DNA of 64,000 nt from Rhizoclosmatium globosum (lineage: Eukaryota > Chytridiomycota > Chytridiomycetes > Chytridiales > Chytriomycetaceae): contig MCGO01000004.1 in NCBI GenBank assembly GCA_002104985.1, positions 434,001 to 498,000 of the forward strand, written 5' to 3'. Within the stretch, counting starts at the first letter, position 1; each line of letters opens with the position of its first letter. A model generated the notes under the pieces. The model was given only the letters and a program-made list of their open reading frames with translations, made no database searches and was not told where the DNA came from. A program made the position numbers and the translations under genes. Shown here piece after piece: positions 20,930 through 33,033 of the stretch.

Positions 20930-22529
20930 CTAAAATGGCTTGACCGCAGAGTTTTCTTTCTCCTGAAACAATCCTGCCTTCCAATCAGTGTCTGTCATGC
21001 ACCCAGCCATACAATTGATGAGAGCTTGTTCATCCCACTGGTGTTGCTGCTTCTACTTTAGATGTTGGGGACAAGAATACTCTTGCAAAAAGAATTCTGA
21101 CTGGAAATGCTTGACCATCCAGGTACTTCCATTGACACCAATGACCCATTGTATGTTGACCAATAACACATGGAGAATTTTGAGTAAGGACATCATCATA
21201 TGCAAAGTTGATGTGATGATCATTGTCTTGGAACACTCTTCCCTCTTTTCAGAGAGCTTAGAACCATTGATTTGATGCATATGGCTATGGGAAGCCTGAG
21301 CAATGTCGTCATATATAGTCTGTTGTGATGGAGAATGTGAAGGCGGAGGTACTGGAACTGGAACAACAGCAGCATTGTTGATTTGGAGCTGGATATCACT
21401 ATTGACACAAGTTACAACATTCCTGATACCTAAATAGGTAAAAAAAATATTAGAAGCTGATTTAGTAAGCCAAACACAGAGATCAAACCTGGGTCAACAC
21501 TAATAACATTGTGAGGATTCAAGATTCCAGCTTGAATTTGATTCATAATTCCCATATTGTTTATGTGATGATCCACACACACCATTCCACGATCATTTAT
21601 CTTAAATTGGTTATAGTTATAATTTTGTTGGAGTGAATTTGCATCATCAGTCCAACTTTTGTGAGGAACTCTGTTGGCATTTGCTACAAGATTGTTCTGA
21701 ACAAAGTATTCAGAGTCCATGAAAAGCTTCTGCCTTCAGTTTGAAGCTAATATCAAGCTAGAGCCCTTTAGAATTAGTCCATGGAAGAACATACAATCAA
21801 CATCATTCCTCAAGTGGCAACTCCAGCAACAGATTTAAATTGAACAAAACTCCAATTATGCCACAATGTTCAGCTTGAGTCCCCCACAACCATTGTTTGT
21901 ACCCCATTCAGTGGACAAATTATTCCCAATGCAGGTATAATGATATGCTGGAAATGTGCAGCAGCAGCTACAAGTTAATCGCCTCAGTGCTGGTTATGTG
22001 GGAGGAGGTGTATTCCATTATCCATCAGTTGTGACAGTAAGTAATCAACAAAGTAAGTCTTAAATTAATGTTGGACTAGGTTTGACGTCCTATTTTTAGA
22101 TGCCCCCACAAGAAACACAAGTTTCAGGATCTTCACTCGAGAAAATACTGCATTGATGATGACAAACAACCAATGCATCCCTTTGTTCAATGCCCTGATC
22201 TTACTAACATCCAGAGTTCAGTTTATTGTCTTGTTGAGTGCCCACTCATTCCAGGACCCCCTTCTGTATGTATGCTTGCAAATGGTACCAGCACTAACAC
22301 TTGTTGTTAAGATTGTGGACAAAGATATTCAAGCTGCATGTAACATTTGCCACTTGCTGTTTCATTACATTTAACAGCCCTGGATACATTCTTGATTAAC
22401 AATACAAAGAAATTTGGTATGGCCTTGCTTTCCTTATGGCATAATTCTAATTATTTTTTACAGGTATGTTTTTTTCTTTTACCTTTTGTGTTTTTTTAAT
22501 GTTCTTCTAAAATGTTAAATACAGTAAAA
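20930..22529. mobile_element. Rearranged Fanzor copy (minus then plus orientation)
   Basis: From about 21975 down to 20930 the minus strand matches the main Fanzor gene from late exon 4 through exon 6. It includes the region NANRVPHKSWTDDANS and the RuvC-I block, then breaks off after a MEGRIVSGERKL-like segment (exon 6), where unrelated sequence begins. From about 21978 to 22529 the plus strand carries the C-terminal part: the RuvC-II flank, the exon with IVDKDIQAACNI and the 3' flank to the shared boundary. The central switch of orientation is the same as in the fragment at 4.7-5.3 kb. The codon at the TGA site is CAA here. It cannot encode a nuclease as it stands. Confidence 0.8.
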
Positions 22530-25168
22530 TGGCAACACCAAAAAAGCGCAGAACATCAAAGTCACCCCTTCCATCCCACAAAATAAGAAAATAGATTTAT
22601 TTAATGAATATGTATTTATTTTTTGGAATGAAACGCCCTGAGCTCTATTTTATTTGTATCTAAGGACTGCATTGATTTTGCCTTTCTGTCCCATTTCTTC
22701 TCAAAAGAACTTTTGAGGTTGAGTTTGATTGCTGTATTAATTGGGAGAGTTTTACTTGGTATATTCCACATGTATATATTCTTTGCGAACTTGTGGCCAT
22801 GGTAAGTTTTTGACCATTTTGAGAGTCGCTGATATCCAACGGAATTTCCTCGGAGCTTACACTGGAGTTGAATTCACCTGACCAACTGCAGTGTGCCTCA
22901 TTTTCGCTTTTAAGATTCCAAATGTTGTCTCACAATCATCAGAAGTTTGAGCTCAGTCATTGATGATAGGAATAGTCATTGCAAGATTCACATTGGCATT
23001 AACCTTTGCTTTCAAATGAACTAAAACACGCTGATGGTACATAAATTGTTTGAGGTAGAGAATTGTTTCAAGAGTTGCAATCGCCCATACTGCTTGAGCA
23101 TAACAAATACTCCCACTCAGTACAGGACAATCCTTGACTTCAAGTTTTTTGGACAATGAGACAAAGGTGGGTTCATGTGTATTGAACACAAGAGCTATTC
23201 AACTTATTCAGAACACAGTGATAAAATTGAAATACCTTTTTCTTAAACAAGTCCAAGCATTGTTTTGTCTTTCAATCCTCTTTTCATCACTGAGTCCAGC
23301 CTTGTCCTTGGATTAATTAGCTTCCTGTATTGTTTTCCAAAGTTCCACAGCTTCTGAGGCATTGCCAGTAGAATTAAAGCTTCTTCAACATCTGTAGACC
23401 AAAAGGACTTTGCATTTGGTACATTCTGTTTGTCTCGCTTCAGAAATTCTGGCGTCAGTTGACTCAGTCTTGAAGCAACGTTTTCACCTCCTCTAAGCTG
23501 ATACATCCAACAAAGCCATTCTCAGATACAGCAGTAGTAAAAAACCTTGTCAAAGTGAGGCCAGTCTACAAGGAGAAGTAAGGCTTCCCGTTCCGTGTCT
23601 CAGGAACTTAAAACCAATGGAAAAAGTCCGCAACAGGTTGAATCTTCAACAAACTGGAGAAGTTATTGTCTGTTTTGTTCAAAATCGGATCTTTGCGTCC
23701 TTTTTGATCCGACTCTTCCGAGGTTTTCGTATTTGCGCACACTTGCCATACACCTCAAGGCTGCAGCTAAAAGCAGAATCAAAGTAAAGGCATCCTTTTT
23801 ATATATGTTTATATATGTCTTACTTCATGGGAGTCAAACGAGGCCACCAGCCCATCTTTTTGAGAAGTCAAAATATATCAATCAGCCAAAGTTCCAGTTC
23901 CATTAATTGATCAAGATTCACATTTAAAAAAGAATAGTTTCGAGTTGTAGGATGTTGGTAACACATTTGATTTATTCATTGTCTTTCGGGATATTCAGAA
24001 CCAAGTTTGTGGAGGAGCTAGGATGCTGGCATCTGATTGGTTGACGCAGGTTTTCATCTCCTTTTTCTGCGCGCAGATTTTCCAGGGGGTCGGTGATGCA
24101 CAGAAAAAAGTGGCAATTTTATCACTTTTTGGAACCAAGACTGCATCTCCGCAGCACCGCTATTTAAATACTTCAAATGTATAAAAAGTTTGTTTATCCT
24201 GCTTATTCATGCAATATTAATACTCCTTTCTGCAATTTGAGGGATATGCTAATCACGACTCGTTATAGACAATATGTTTTCAAAATATTTGAAAAGTGTT
24301 TAGTCGATTTTGTAAGACGCTAACATTTCACCCTTTTGGCCTCCAGATCAATTCATAGTCATCCCCGACGAAATAACAAGTTGAACCGCAAGACCTTTCT
24401 ACCAGATTTTGCAAACAATCCATTAAGACTTTATGAGGTAAAAGGAACACGGAAGCGCACTTCTTATTTTGTGGTCACAATTCTCGCTTATCTTCTTAAA
24501 TGTATTCAATGTATTTAAAAAGTTGTTCTTAAAGGTCTCTGATTGTTTCAGGCCATTCCGTTTTCTTTTCATATGTATTTGTTTTGTGAATTCTTAAAAC
24601 AGTCCAAGGATATTTAAATCAGAAAAAAGGAGCACTTGGTGATCTAAAAGATACTCTGGCAATGGCAAATCTTTTTGATTCAAGAGAAGGGAACGAGTAA
24701 GAAAGAAGTTATTGAGGTTTGAAGGAAAATCGCGATTTTACGAACCAAAAGCGAATTCAAAAAACGGAGCACTTGGCCCTCATAAACGCATCAGTTACTT
24801 TGTCTCAGTCAAAATTGATGCTTATACGTTTTGATTTCATGAAGTTATTAGGGTTGGAAGTTTGGGTGAGTGTCCCTTTTTGACCCCAAGGAAATTTTGT
24901 GAGGCAAAGTCGCAAAAAGTTGCGACATCACCGACCCCGTTGCAGATTTTCTGCTCAAAATTCGATTTGGCGCTGCGCGCGCAATAGCACCATCCTGTCA
25001 ATTCATCTGAAGACAGGTACTCAACTTCGAAAATAATAACTGCTTTTTTAAGATGAGATTAAGAATTAAATATCAATGTTTTTTAAAAACTTTCTTTTTC
25101 CCAACAATTGTAAATTCTTTCCTTTCTTTTTATTCTGGAGAAATAAGAACAATGGGAAAAGAAAAATC
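22530..25168. other. Gene-poor DNA with a weak inverted repeat
   Basis: Minus frames at 23189-22953 and 23506-23243 (EEALILLAMPQKLWNFGKQY) look protein-like but are short and unrecognised; they may be transposase relics. The 13-mer GGGGTCGGTGATG at about 24087-24099 recurs inverted at about 24927-24939, with GCGCGC-rich neighbours on both sides (near 24069 and 24978). That hints at a MITE of roughly 0.9 kb. Nothing else recognised. Confidence 0.35.
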
Positions 25169-26352
25169 CTAATTTTTTGCACAAAACGCTGAGATGGCTA
25201 GAGACTTGTTAGTCGTGAGCAGATGGGATTTAACAAAGAAAGTCTCACAAGATATGATTGATGCATAGGCTGCATAGGCAGGAGAGTCTTGATACTGATC
25301 CACAAATGATTCACCAAAGTCGCCAGAGATACCTATTCTTGGATCAAGGGGAATGGATCCCAAGAACGGAATATTCTGCTCAATAGCCAACCCTCTCGCC
25401 CCACCACTAGTAGCTGGGAATATAACACTGCTTTTGTCGCACTTTGGACACACAAACGAGGCCATATTCTCAACTACTCCTATCATCGGAACTCCCACTT
25501 TCCGACAGAAGTCGATTTCCCTGCGAACATCCTGCAAAGCCACTTCCTGGGGGGTTGTAATCAATACCGCACCAGTAATTCCTGCATCTTTTAGGTATTG
25601 TACAATGGATAGGTGTTCATCAGAAGTTCCAGGTGGGGTGTCAACAACTAGGAAATCCAGATCACCCCAATCCACATCTTTCAAGAACTGCTTGATCATT
25701 CCTATAAACACATTGAGCGAGGCAGGAAAACAAGGGAACAAACCATTCTTCTTGGGCCCTTTCCAAATCACAGCATCATTCTGATTGGCCATCAAGAACC
25801 CAATCGACATCACTGCCAAGTTATCAGAAACATATACCGGAGCCCAGCCAGAAGAGCTTTGACGAATCTGCTCTCCTTCTAGTCCAACCATTTTTGGCAC
25901 AGATGGTCCACAGATGTCGATATCAAGGAGTCCAACCTGATGTTGGGTTAATTGTTGGATTTGAAATGCATAGATAGACAAGATATGGCTGATCCAGCCC
26001 TCCCACTCCCTCGCCAAATAGCCGAACGGATTCACTCAATTACCTGAGTATCGTCGTTTTGAGAAAGGAATAGTGATAGGTTTGAGCTGAATGTGGACTT
26101 TCCCACCCCACCCTTCCCTGAGAGAACCAAAATCTTATGCTTCACACCAGAAAGTCGATCGGCAATGGCAGCAATAGCTGTTATGAGGCATTAGACGCAG
26201 ATTAGACTTCCTTTGTCTTGTATCATACCAGGGTCAGGTCCTTTGGGACCCTCTGCACAAATATTTTGGTTGGGACAGCCTTCACATGCAGCACTCTTTC
26301 CTGCATTCTGTGTTTCGGGTCCTGGACAATGTTCTGGTTCTGGGGCGTTCAT
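25169..26352 (-). CDS. NBP35: Cytosolic Fe-S cluster assembly scaffold NBP35/NUBP1
   Basis: Three exons (26352-26229, 26177-26044, 25936-25169) join in phase to 341 residues. The N-terminus carries the cysteine cluster typical of NBP35: [20 protein letters not shown] followed by NQNIC, a four-Cys Fe-S site absent from CFD1. Exon 2 holds the deviant Walker [10 protein letters not shown]. Exon 3 holds [22 protein letters not shown] and the CPKC pair that binds the bridging cluster in the NBP35-CFD1 scaffold. The protein acts in the cytosol, loading 4Fe-4S clusters onto target proteins. The start is shared with a tight divergent promoter to RBM22. Confidence 0.96.
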
Positions 26353-26410
26353 CCTCCTTTTCAAAGTTGTTTTTCTCAAACAAAACAACATCCCAAAGGA
26401 ACCAGCAACA
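26353..26410. promoter_or_regulatory. 58-bp divergent promoter between NBP35 and RBM22
   Basis: Start codons at 26352 (minus) and 26411 (plus) leave 58 bp for both promoters and 5' leaders. No clear core element was seen. Confidence 0.5.
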
Positions 26411-27806
26411 ATGAGTGGCGCCAAAATGCAATGGGAGAAGGGTGCAGACTTCCCTATTCTGGTATGTATCATTCACAATTCTCTTTGGAGGAGACTGACT
26501 GGCGCTAGTGTGAGACATGCTTGGGTGATAACCCTTACGTGCGTATGACAAAGCAAACCCATGGAAAAGAGTGCAAGATATGCGCTCGTCCATTCACTGT
26601 CTTTCGCTGGTGCCCAGGTGCCGGTAGGTTCCCTATTTACGGGACTGGCTCACACTCCGACTCAAACATCCACTAACCACTAGGTATGCGCTACAAAAAA
26701 ACTGAAATCTGTCAAACATGTGCGAAAATCAAGAACGTGTGCCAAACGTGTGTCTTAGACCTTGAATACGGACTTCCTGTGCAAGTCAGGGACTCCGTAC
26801 TGGAGGTGCAAGACTCAGTTCCGCGGTCAGATGTCAACAGAGAATACTTTATCAACAGAGTAGAAGGGACTGTGAGTAGTTTTCTTCGTCCTGGTATCGA
26901 AATCCTTGACTGCGCTTTTCATTTTATGACGCATTACGTTCAAACTCTAACTGTATTTGTTAGTTAGGACAAGCTGATACCCTAGTGAACTATTCAAAAG
27001 CAGAATCTGTGGCAAAAGTTGCCTTGAAGTCAATGGCTCGCACGGAACCATTTTACCAGAGAAACAGAGCCCACATCTGTTCGTTCTATGTTAAGGGAGA
27101 ATGTAAGAGAGGAGAAGAATGTCCGTTTCGGTAAGTCGTTTGAGAAGTTTTAAGTGACAGCTTACTCTCGATCCGTGCAGTCATGAGCTACCCCCCGCTG
27201 ACAGCGAAATGGCTCATCAAAACATCAAAGACAGATATTATGGGACCAATGATCCCGTTGCCAAAAAGATGTGTATGTTCCCAATTTTCTGTTTGCAACA
27301 ACTCATGTATCACAGTGAGTAAGGCAGGTAATCCGTCAGGCCTACAGAAGCCTCACGACACAACAATCACTTCATTATTTATTACTGGTGTTGAATTTGA
27401 CGTAACAGAAGACGATTTAAGGTCAGTCCTTTTGCCAAGGTTTAATCTTGACAAAATTTCCTATAGAGAGCACTTTCACCCATTTGGAGAAATTAAATCG
27501 ATTGTGGTGGTTACCAAGACAAAGACTGCATTCGTCAACTTCACTTACCGTGCTGCGGCGGAGGCTGCCGCTTCGAAGTTGTACAACAACTTGAATATTA
27601 AGGGGCATGTTCTGAGAGTTCAATGGGGAAAATCGCGTTCAGCTACCGGTGCTGTGATTCCTGCTGTTTCAGCTGCTGTTCTCGGTGGTCCTATCGATCC
27701 TGACTTGTTGCCCACCATTCCTCCACCACCAGGCACTACGGGGATTGTGTATGCCTCAACAGACCCAGGACTTCTCGGATCCTCCTTGAAAAACTATCGC
27801 GCGTAG
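26411..27806 (+). CDS. RBM22: Pre-mRNA-splicing factor RBM22/SLT11
   Basis: Seven exons begin at 26411 with [17 protein letters not shown]; borders are at 26461/26509, 26623/26684, 26871/26964, 27130/27181, 27272/27316 and 27421/27467. The N-terminal zinc-binding part reads [31 protein letters not shown] and [23 protein letters not shown] finger follows ([19 protein letters not shown] split across exons 4 and 5). The C-terminal RRM includes [25 protein letters not shown] and [15 protein letters not shown]. This is the order in RBM22 (yeast Cwc2/Ecm2-type), which contacts U6 snRNA in the catalytic spliceosome. The Ala/Pro-rich tail is shorter than in animals. A polyadenylation-like AATAAA occurs just after the stop. 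Confidence 0.96.
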
Positions 27807-27819
27807 TTGCAATAAACTT

Positions 27820-28153
27820 TTATTTCTTCTTCTTGCTCTTATTCAAAACCGACGCAACAAAGGCGGCAATCAAAGAACCCCCTGCGACAAGCAAAATCAC
27901 AGGCAATCTCACAGCCCAAACTCTGTCTGGAAAGAAGGAGTGGATTGAATTCGACTCATCAAGCAATGGCTGTTTGGAAACGATGAGATAAGACCAGTGT
28001 TGCCAATAACATACCAAGATGAGAGCCCAAGTGGTATAATACACAAACACAACTACGCTAATGAGCAATAAAGCGCTTCCCACCAGACGATCGGATGCGC
28101 TAGCCTGATTAGTGTGAGACTCAATTGATAAACATCATTCATCCACTCACCAT
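27820..28153 (-). CDS. DPM2: Dolichol-phosphate mannosyltransferase regulatory subunit 2
   Basis: Three exons (28153-28151, 28104-28015, 27969-27820) give 80 residues, close to the usual 84. After the Met comes ASASDRLVGSALLLISVVVF, then a first membrane helix with YYTTWALIL, a short luminal loop with SIHSFFPDR, a second helix and a lysine tail. This is the DPM2 pattern. DPM2 stabilises and regulates the DPM synthase at the ER and also contacts the GPI-GlcNAc transferase. The initiator ATG forms its own 3-base coding exon, followed directly by GTGAGT. An alternative is an upstream frame (28342-28154) that would add a hydrophobic N-terminus; family length argues against it. It converges with RBM22, with 13 bp between stop codons. 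Confidence 0.88.
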
Positions 28154-28343
28154 TTTTTGTGGGTTTTCTCCAATGAAAAAACAGGGGAGAGGGACGGAAA
28201 GGAAAACGGCCATCAAGAAGGAATCAACTGCCGTAAAACTGATAGCGGATCGCTCCATTGAGCTGTAAGCAGCATTGATTTGTTGCTGAAGATCGACCTT
28301 CAGAATAACCAAACAAACCAGAAACAACATCTCACTCACCATT

Positions 28344-29929
28344 TTGAACGCTGGACCGGCCCATTTATCTTCTCATCATGTAACTTTGGCGATTTCTCAA
28401 GTTTCTCGAGCAATCTTCTTAAACAAGCAAGAACCCAGTTACTACATCAACCGCGCAGAAGGCTATCTTCTCGCTAATGATTATGAATCTTGCATTTCCA
28501 ATTTGAAGAAAGCGCAGTTGTTATTGCCTCCAAGGAAGAGTATGAAATCCACTTTGCCTGACGCCATGCCGGGTGCTTGCTGGAAGGGAGTTATTACTGC
28601 AAATGAAAACGAAGAAGATAGAGATCTCTTCTACGCGAGGGATAAGTTTGAGGGTAATAATATCAGCAATCTGTCAATTATTAACAACTCCACAGCCTGT
28701 GCGAGCTCAAGCGTGTGGCTCAACCTCAAATTCAGACGAATATATTTTACTTTCGGTCAGATTTTACTAGATCAGCGTCGACTCTACGAATCGCTGAAGT
28801 ACTTCAAATTGGCGCGAGACTTTGGGATGTGCACTTCATCCGTTTATCTACGCATGTAATAGCGTTCATTAAGTTTGAAAAGTTCTAATATCTGGAAATT
28901 AAGGGTCGCAATTTATATAGGACTTCATAAAACTGATGAAGCTCTGGAACTCTTGTACAATCTAATTGAGAAGCATCCAAAAAACGCAGATTTATATATT
29001 CTTCGAGCAAAGCTATACAGTGAACTGGGACACGTAGATTTAGTTAGTATGGACCTCAACAAGGTTGCAATTTTGAACCCTCAACATCCTGAAATGAGGC
29101 AGTTGATGGAATATGTCATCTGGACTTCAATCAAATACAAAAACAAAGCATCAGCGCAGATATTAAAAGGGCAATTCGATGTTGCCGTATTCTTTCTGAA
29201 TCATGCTTTGGAGTTGGACCCTACAGACTGGATTACCTTATTGAAAAGGTAAAAGTGCAATTTTACGTATTCTCAGACTTCTCTGATATAGTTTCAGAGG
29301 AGTTATATTTTCAGAGATGGGACATTACGAATCTGCGATTGCTGACTTGAAAGGCGTTCTAGAAATGGATGACCGTGATAGAGAAAGGGATGCGGAAGTT
29401 AAGTCATATGTTGGAAGCGTATATAATAAGCTTGGTGTGGATCTATTCTTGTAGGAAGTGATTACGAATAATTCATTGTCTCACACGTTATCATAGGAAC
29501 AAAAACCTTGATGAAGCTGTCAATACGTTCAAGAAAGCAATTCAGTTTACTTCAACCGAAGCAATTATCTTCAAAAATTTGGCAGATTGCTATTGGTTTC
29601 TTGATGACGATAACAACCGGGAAAAGTGCCTGTACCGCGCATATCAATTGAATCCAACTGATGATGAAACAAGAGAAAAACTTGCCGAGCTTTATTTCAG
29701 TCGAGGGGAACGAGGAGTATTCGCTGGTCACTTTGCCAATGGTCTTAGAGAACTGTCTAAGGCCATCGACCTGAGTCCGAATGCTAATTACATCTTCGAA
29801 CGTGGAAGAGTTAATCTACTTACAGAGCAACTGGATGCAGCGAGGGAAGATTTGTCTATTGTATTAAAAATGAATCCAAATCACCGCGAAGCAAGTGCTA
29901 TGTTTGATCAACTTGTCTCAAAGTCGTAA
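28344..29929 (+). CDS. Tetratricopeptide-repeat protein (TTC16-like)
   Basis: Four exons (28344-28855, 28904-29248, 29298-29450, 29497-29929) join in phase to 480 residues. Repeated helix-turn-helix units of TPR type run through the protein, e.g. PSYYINRAEGYLLANDYESC, LYILRAKLYSELGHVDLV, FDVAVFFLNHALELDPTDW, GHYESAIADLKGVLEMDDRD and LDAAREDLSIVLKMNPNHRE. There are no membrane segments or catalytic motifs, so it is likely a scaffold. The arrangement resembles TTC16-type proteins, but TPR similarity alone does not fix orthology. The first ATG lies opposite a minus-strand ATG upstream of DPM2, so 5' leaders overlap. Confidence 0.8.
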
Positions 29930-30227
29930 AAACATACACAAAATGGCGTGCTTTTTCTCTCTTCATCTTATAGTAATTAAAGTTCGAATTTTTCATCGTA
30001 TTGTGAGAGAGAACGAGAGAAAAGGGTCGCGACGAATACCTGATATAAGTTTTATTATTTCCATTTTCAGCCAGCTTCAATCATCCTTGTCGTGGCTCGC
30101 ACAACAGCGAATGACTGTACGCTTCCTCCTCAGTAAAAACCTTAAAACTCTTGACCATATCTTGGATTTCAACAATAACTTCAAAGTTATATAAAGTTTT
30201 CTGATAGGTCTATGACAAGAATTATAT
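29930..30227. other. Short convergent intergenic region
   Basis: Lies between the stops of the TPR gene and the RasGEF gene; AT-rich, no feature recognised. Confidence 0.4.
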
Positions 30228-32808
30228 TTAAGACGAAGTGTGAAGAAGATTGAAACTCGATACCTGAAATTCCAAAATGTAGCCTGCCTCCTTCTGAAAC
30301 TTATGAAAATTCACCAATCCACCATCCAGAATATTCTTGTTGCAGGTAGATAGAAATACTAAATCGCTTTGATAAACTCCTGGAAATGGAATGATAGGAG
30401 GATTGGCTGAGTGAATTCTTGCTCTCAAGTTTTTATAATTATGTTCGCTTGACGCAACACGCAATAAATCATCCAACATCTTCATATGCTTTGCACCTAC
30501 TAGGCTTTTTGTCTTCTTGAGACGGTATATGGCTGAAGATTCAATTGCAGCCAAGACTTCTCGAACGCCATTGAAGTTGTTCAACTTTTCAAGTTGATGA
30601 CCTAGCGAAATAATACGTTCGAATACTTGTGCTCGGAGTTTGTGATTTTCTTTGACACTTAAAATTTCTGTTGCAATCCACTGTACCACATGATTTGACC
30701 AATGTACCATTCTTGTTATATTTGGGGATTTGATTTCCTTGTTGTCTTTCATCCATGCCATATCAAGAAATTCGCGAGGTTTGATATTTACGAACAGCTC
30801 TGCTTCCATCAGCGTAAGCTGTCGCGCCATCTCCAAGGGGTCTATATCAAGAATATTCAGCTTCACATCGTCAAATTGTTTAATAGTCGCTTGAACGCTT
30901 TGATTTTCGGGTGAATATCGCTTCATCAGCTGTTTGGGTACAATTGCCTTTGGAGGAGTTGACTTTACTAATTGGTGACTTTGATCTTCATTAGTTAACT
31001 GCAAGGTTTTAGTAGATATTGGTGTATCCAAAGCAGTGCAAAGCTACCTTTCGCGTCAAAACGGACTTCACAATGGAATTTAACTTTTCATCTTTGATTG
31101 TTTCCAACAAACTGTTGATATCAGCAACTAGCGTTGGATCTTCTTGAAAATCCGACCAATATCCTTCCAGCCAGGTCTTAATTGCGTTTACAAATCTTGG
31201 TGGTGTGTTAAAATCAAATATGGTCTCTACATTCTTCGTACCTTAAAATAATTGGTGTCTGGTAACCTTTGTCTTCCATCTTTGACTTAATTGCCATAAA
31301 TTCTCTGTGTTTTTGAGCAATCAAATCCATGAGACTCCGACTTGTCATGAACGCGGGATAAGTCAGCATAAATGCTTGTAAGTACTTGTTGTCTTGGTGT
31401 TCATATTAGCCATAGCCTTAATAGTTGACGACGTCTGTCTTACCGAATGAAAGCGGATCCAGTAATCTCTCAATCAATTTATCAGGCGTTGCACCTTTAA
31501 TACGCTTTTCTGATCCATCAGTTTCAATAAAAATGACCAGTCCTTCGGACTCATCCTTTTCGTCCCGAGAAACCCTCTTTTCTTCCAATTTCTTCAAAAC
31601 TTCTTCCTGTAATGCACCTCGAAGCTTATAGACGTCCGCTCTTAAGTCCGAGTTTTCCTTTTCAATCATAGCCTTCAACTTCTCTGCTAACTACAGTTTG
31701 TTTGGTTGGTATTAAATTGAGACAGTTTTTGAGCTGGATATACCTTGCAACGTTCATCCAGGTCTTTCAGCTGAGATAAAATAGAGGGATCAGTTTCTCC
31801 CTCGAAAAATTCGGAGGTTCTCGCGCAACTTTCTTGAAAAGCTCGTTCAGTTTCATAACTTCGTTTCAAGATACTTTGTATCTGCTCGGAATGTTGTTTC
31901 GCCATGTCGTTGAGGTTTTTACGATGGAAGCTCTCGCGTTCTTTTACACCAATTTCGAGCCGATTGACGCGTGCTCGTAGATACGCAATGGTTGCCGTCT
32001 GTTTATCATACTGGATCCTATCTTTGAGCTTCTCAATGCTCATGTGCTTTTCCTCGACAAGTCGTTGCAAAGCTTCTTTAAATCCGCTTTCTATCTTATC
32101 TTGATTAGCTAGCAGCTTTTGCACAAGTAGTTTTAGCTCAGGGACGCTATCAGGAAGGTCGCTTTCAATCATCCTTTGTTGGAATGGAAACAATGAAGAC
32201 TTAGGCCCCGTTTGGTCTTTCTCAAAAAAGCTTTTTTTCAACAAATACCTCCAAACAATTTGCGGATCCCAGAAAGGAATTTTTTTTTTCTCATCATTAT
32301 TCTACTTTTTATTCTTCTTTCTTCTCAAATATGTCTAATATCCAAGATCAAATAATCCTGGAATTTTTGTTTCTTCTAACCACAAGGAAGTAAAAGTGAG
32401 GCTAATCTCTTTCCAAATGAACAAAAATGCCATTTTCGAGCCTTTCTCGTTGCCAAACGGGGGCTTATTTATTTCTCAAAAAGATTTCTTTCCTTTTTCA
32501 TGGTCGTCATCTTTGAAGTCAACTCATCATCGAATCGAACTTGGAACTCCTCTTTATCTTTGTGGACCTTCTTCTCATTGATAGTACGAAATTGATTAAG
32601 CTGAAGGTAATATTCGGTCTCAGTTGTTATAAAGTTTTCTAAATTATACAAACCTCGCTATGGAATTTGTCTGAAACATCGGCTCCAGACTTTTTGAATT
32701 TGTTACCCTATCACTAATAGTTAATACAAATTGACTCAGAATAAATCTCACAGCAAAAGTGACATTGGAGGAAGTATGACCATATGGATGGTACAACTCG
32801 TCTACCAT
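30228..32808 (-). CDS. Ras guanine-nucleotide exchange factor with coiled-coil N-terminus
   Basis: The last exon (about 31000-30228) contains the CDC25-type catalytic domain: DPLEMARQLTLMEAELF, then ITRMVHWSNHVVQWIA, LNNFNGVREVLAAIESSAI and GVYQSDLVFLS. Upstream exons carry a RasGEF_N (REM) domain (ATPDKLIERLLDP, NKYLQAFMLTYPAFMTSRSL). Before it lies a long coiled coil (32170-31600, e.g. EALQRLVEEKHMSIEKLKDR). The first Met in the joined frame is at 32808 (MVDELYHPYG). The same frame stays open upstream through short introns into the ARMH1-like gene, so a longer protein is possible. A MITE (32204-32464) lies inside the locus, and the exon border next to it is unresolved. The protein would activate a Ras-family GTPase by nucleotide exchange. 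Confidence 0.88.
32204..32464. mobile_element. Tourist/Harbinger-like MITE with TTA target duplication
   Basis: The left end GGCCCCGTTTGGT (32204-32216) and inverted right end GCCCCCGTTTGGC (rc of 32452-32464) form 13-bp terminal inverted repeats. The 261-bp unit is flanked by TTA on both sides (32201-32203 and 32465-32467). G/C-rich GGCC..GTTTGG ends with a 3-bp TTA/TAA duplication are the signature of PIF/Harbinger (Tourist-like) MITEs. No coding sequence inside. Confidence 0.8.
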
Positions 32809-33033
32809 GGGTTCATCTTGTGCGTCTTTGTTTTTCTCATATTCGTTGAGAATTGAATCTTTTTGAGCTTTGGCATCCGGAGCTGATGCTGGTGCAGCTT
32901 CGCCTGTATCGACACGAACAGGGGAATCCCATCTAAAGTACGAATCTTTAAATTAATACCAAAAAAAATTATAGCATACGGGTCTGTTCCTCTAAGTTTA
33001 CGTGTTAACACAAAAGTAATACCATAAAGAGCA

